Source: Elioraea sp.
Lineage (GTDB): Bacteria > Pseudomonadota > Alphaproteobacteria > Acetobacterales > Acetobacteraceae
Assembly (NCBI RefSeq): GCF_022842375.1
Contig: NZ_JALHPR010000015.1
Coordinates: forward strand, 1-64,000
Length of the DNA: 64,000 nucleotides
Direction: 5' to 3'
Shown: piece by piece, positions 63,261-64,000 of the stretch
Layout: each line of letters opens with the position of its first letter
How positions within the stretch are numbered: position 1 is the stretch's first letter
Program-made: the position numbers and the translations under genes
The notes under the pieces: generated by a model
Database searches by the model: none
What the model saw: the letters and a program-made list of their open reading frames with translations, nothing else
What the model was told of the DNA's origin: nothing

Positions 63261-63297
63261 CCAGGCTGGCCAGTCGCCACCGTTCGTAGCAGCATCA

Positions 63298-63314
63298 CCC
63301 CGTCACTGACGGGG
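63298..63314 (+). promoter_or_regulatory. short perfect hairpin CCCCGTC-ACT-GACGGGG at the ribosome-binding region of the M20 amidase gene
   Basis: 7-bp stem with 3-nt loop; 3' arm overlaps the likely Shine-Dalgarno GGGGAG. Confidence 0.4.
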
Positions 63315-63324
63315 AGAGACGATC

Positions 63325-64000
63325 GTGGCTCTGATCGACGGCGCGCGGCTTCTGGCTGACCTGCACAGCTTGCGCGATTTCGGGCGGTTCAAGACGGGCG
63401 TTCACCGCCCGACCCTGTCTGACCAGGACATCGCGAGCCGCCGCTGGCTCGCTTCCCGGCTCGAGGCGGCAGGCCTCGAGGCGCGGATTGACGGCATCGC
63501 CTCTGTCTATGGCTTCACACGCAATGCCGGCAAGCGGCTGCTCATCGGCAGCCATCTCGAAAGTCAGAACGAGTCGGGCTGGCTCGATGGCGCGCTCGGC
63601 GTGATGTTCGGCCTCGAGGTCGCGCGCGCGCTGCCGCATCTGCCGATCGACGTTGCCGCATGGGTGGACGAGGAGGGGCATTACGGCAACTTCCTCGGCG
63701 CACGCTCCTTCCTCGGCGAGGTGACCGACAGCGAGATCGATGCGGCCGCGAACCGCACAACCCGCGAGAGCATGCGCGACGGGCTCGCCCGCGCGGGGCT
63801 TGCCGGGGTGCCCCGCGTGACGCTCGATGACGCTGACCGCTACGTCGGCTATCTCGAGGCGCATATCGAACAGGGCGATGAGCTCGAGGCGAAGGGGCTC
63901 GGCATCGGCGTCGTCACCTCGATCGTCGGCATCTGGAATTTCCGTATCCGTTTCGAGGGCGTGCAGAACCATGCCGGCACGACGCGCATGGCGATCAGGA
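63325..64000 (+). CDS. Zn-dependent hydantoinase/carbamoylase (M20 family) amidase, 3' truncated by window edge
   Basis: RLLIGSHLESQNESGWLDGALGVMFGLEVARAL, VDEEGHYGNFLGARSFLG, YLEAHIEQGDELEAKG, FEGVQNHAGTTRM; GTG start. Confidence 0.92.
   Translation, partial: MALIDGARLLADLHSLRDFGRFKTGVHRPTLSDQDIASRRWLASRLEAAGLEARIDGIASVYGFTRNAGKRLLIGSHLESQNESGWLDGALGVMFGLEVARALPHLPIDVAAWVDEEGHYGNFLGARSFLGEVTDSEIDAAANRTTRESMRDGLARAGLAGVPRVTLDDADRYVGYLEAHIEQGDELEAKGLGIGVVTSIVGIWNFRIRFEGVQNHAGTTRMAIR

Overview
High-GC alphaproteobacterial chromosomal window, probably Acetobacteraceae/Rhodospirillales-like (inferred from gene content and codon usage only). It is densely packed with mostly core genes: uvrB, xseB-ispA-dxs-(enolase-superfamily)-tlyA, aroC, fabI, pdxH, ubiA, rsmE, gshA, tldD, ctaA, groESL, two csp genes, a polyamine-type ABC transporter, putA, an fsr-like MFS gene, plsC/DUF971/Trm112/Lon-N/thioredoxin, cheY-cheB-cheR, and partial ROK kinase and M20 amidase genes at the two edges. 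I saw no rRNA, tRNA, CRISPR array, prophage or intact IS element. The most interesting accessory locus is a tightly overlapping operon at about 47.0-52.2 kb. It encodes a radical SAM/SPASM-like protein, a YnjB-like binding protein, a YnjC-like fused permease, a YnjD-like ATPase and a rhodanese, and looks like an uncharacterised import-plus-modification system. It is followed in frame by what appears to be a DUF1003 C-terminal relic. Non-coding observations include two BIME-like inverted REP pairs, a possible 163-bp MITE-like relic at the 3' end of aroC, a perfect 18-bp palindrome in front of a DUF302 gene, two CIRCE elements before groESL, stacked terminators between near-identical csp genes, and minisatellites between convergent genes. 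All family calls come from reading the translations; no database search was run.
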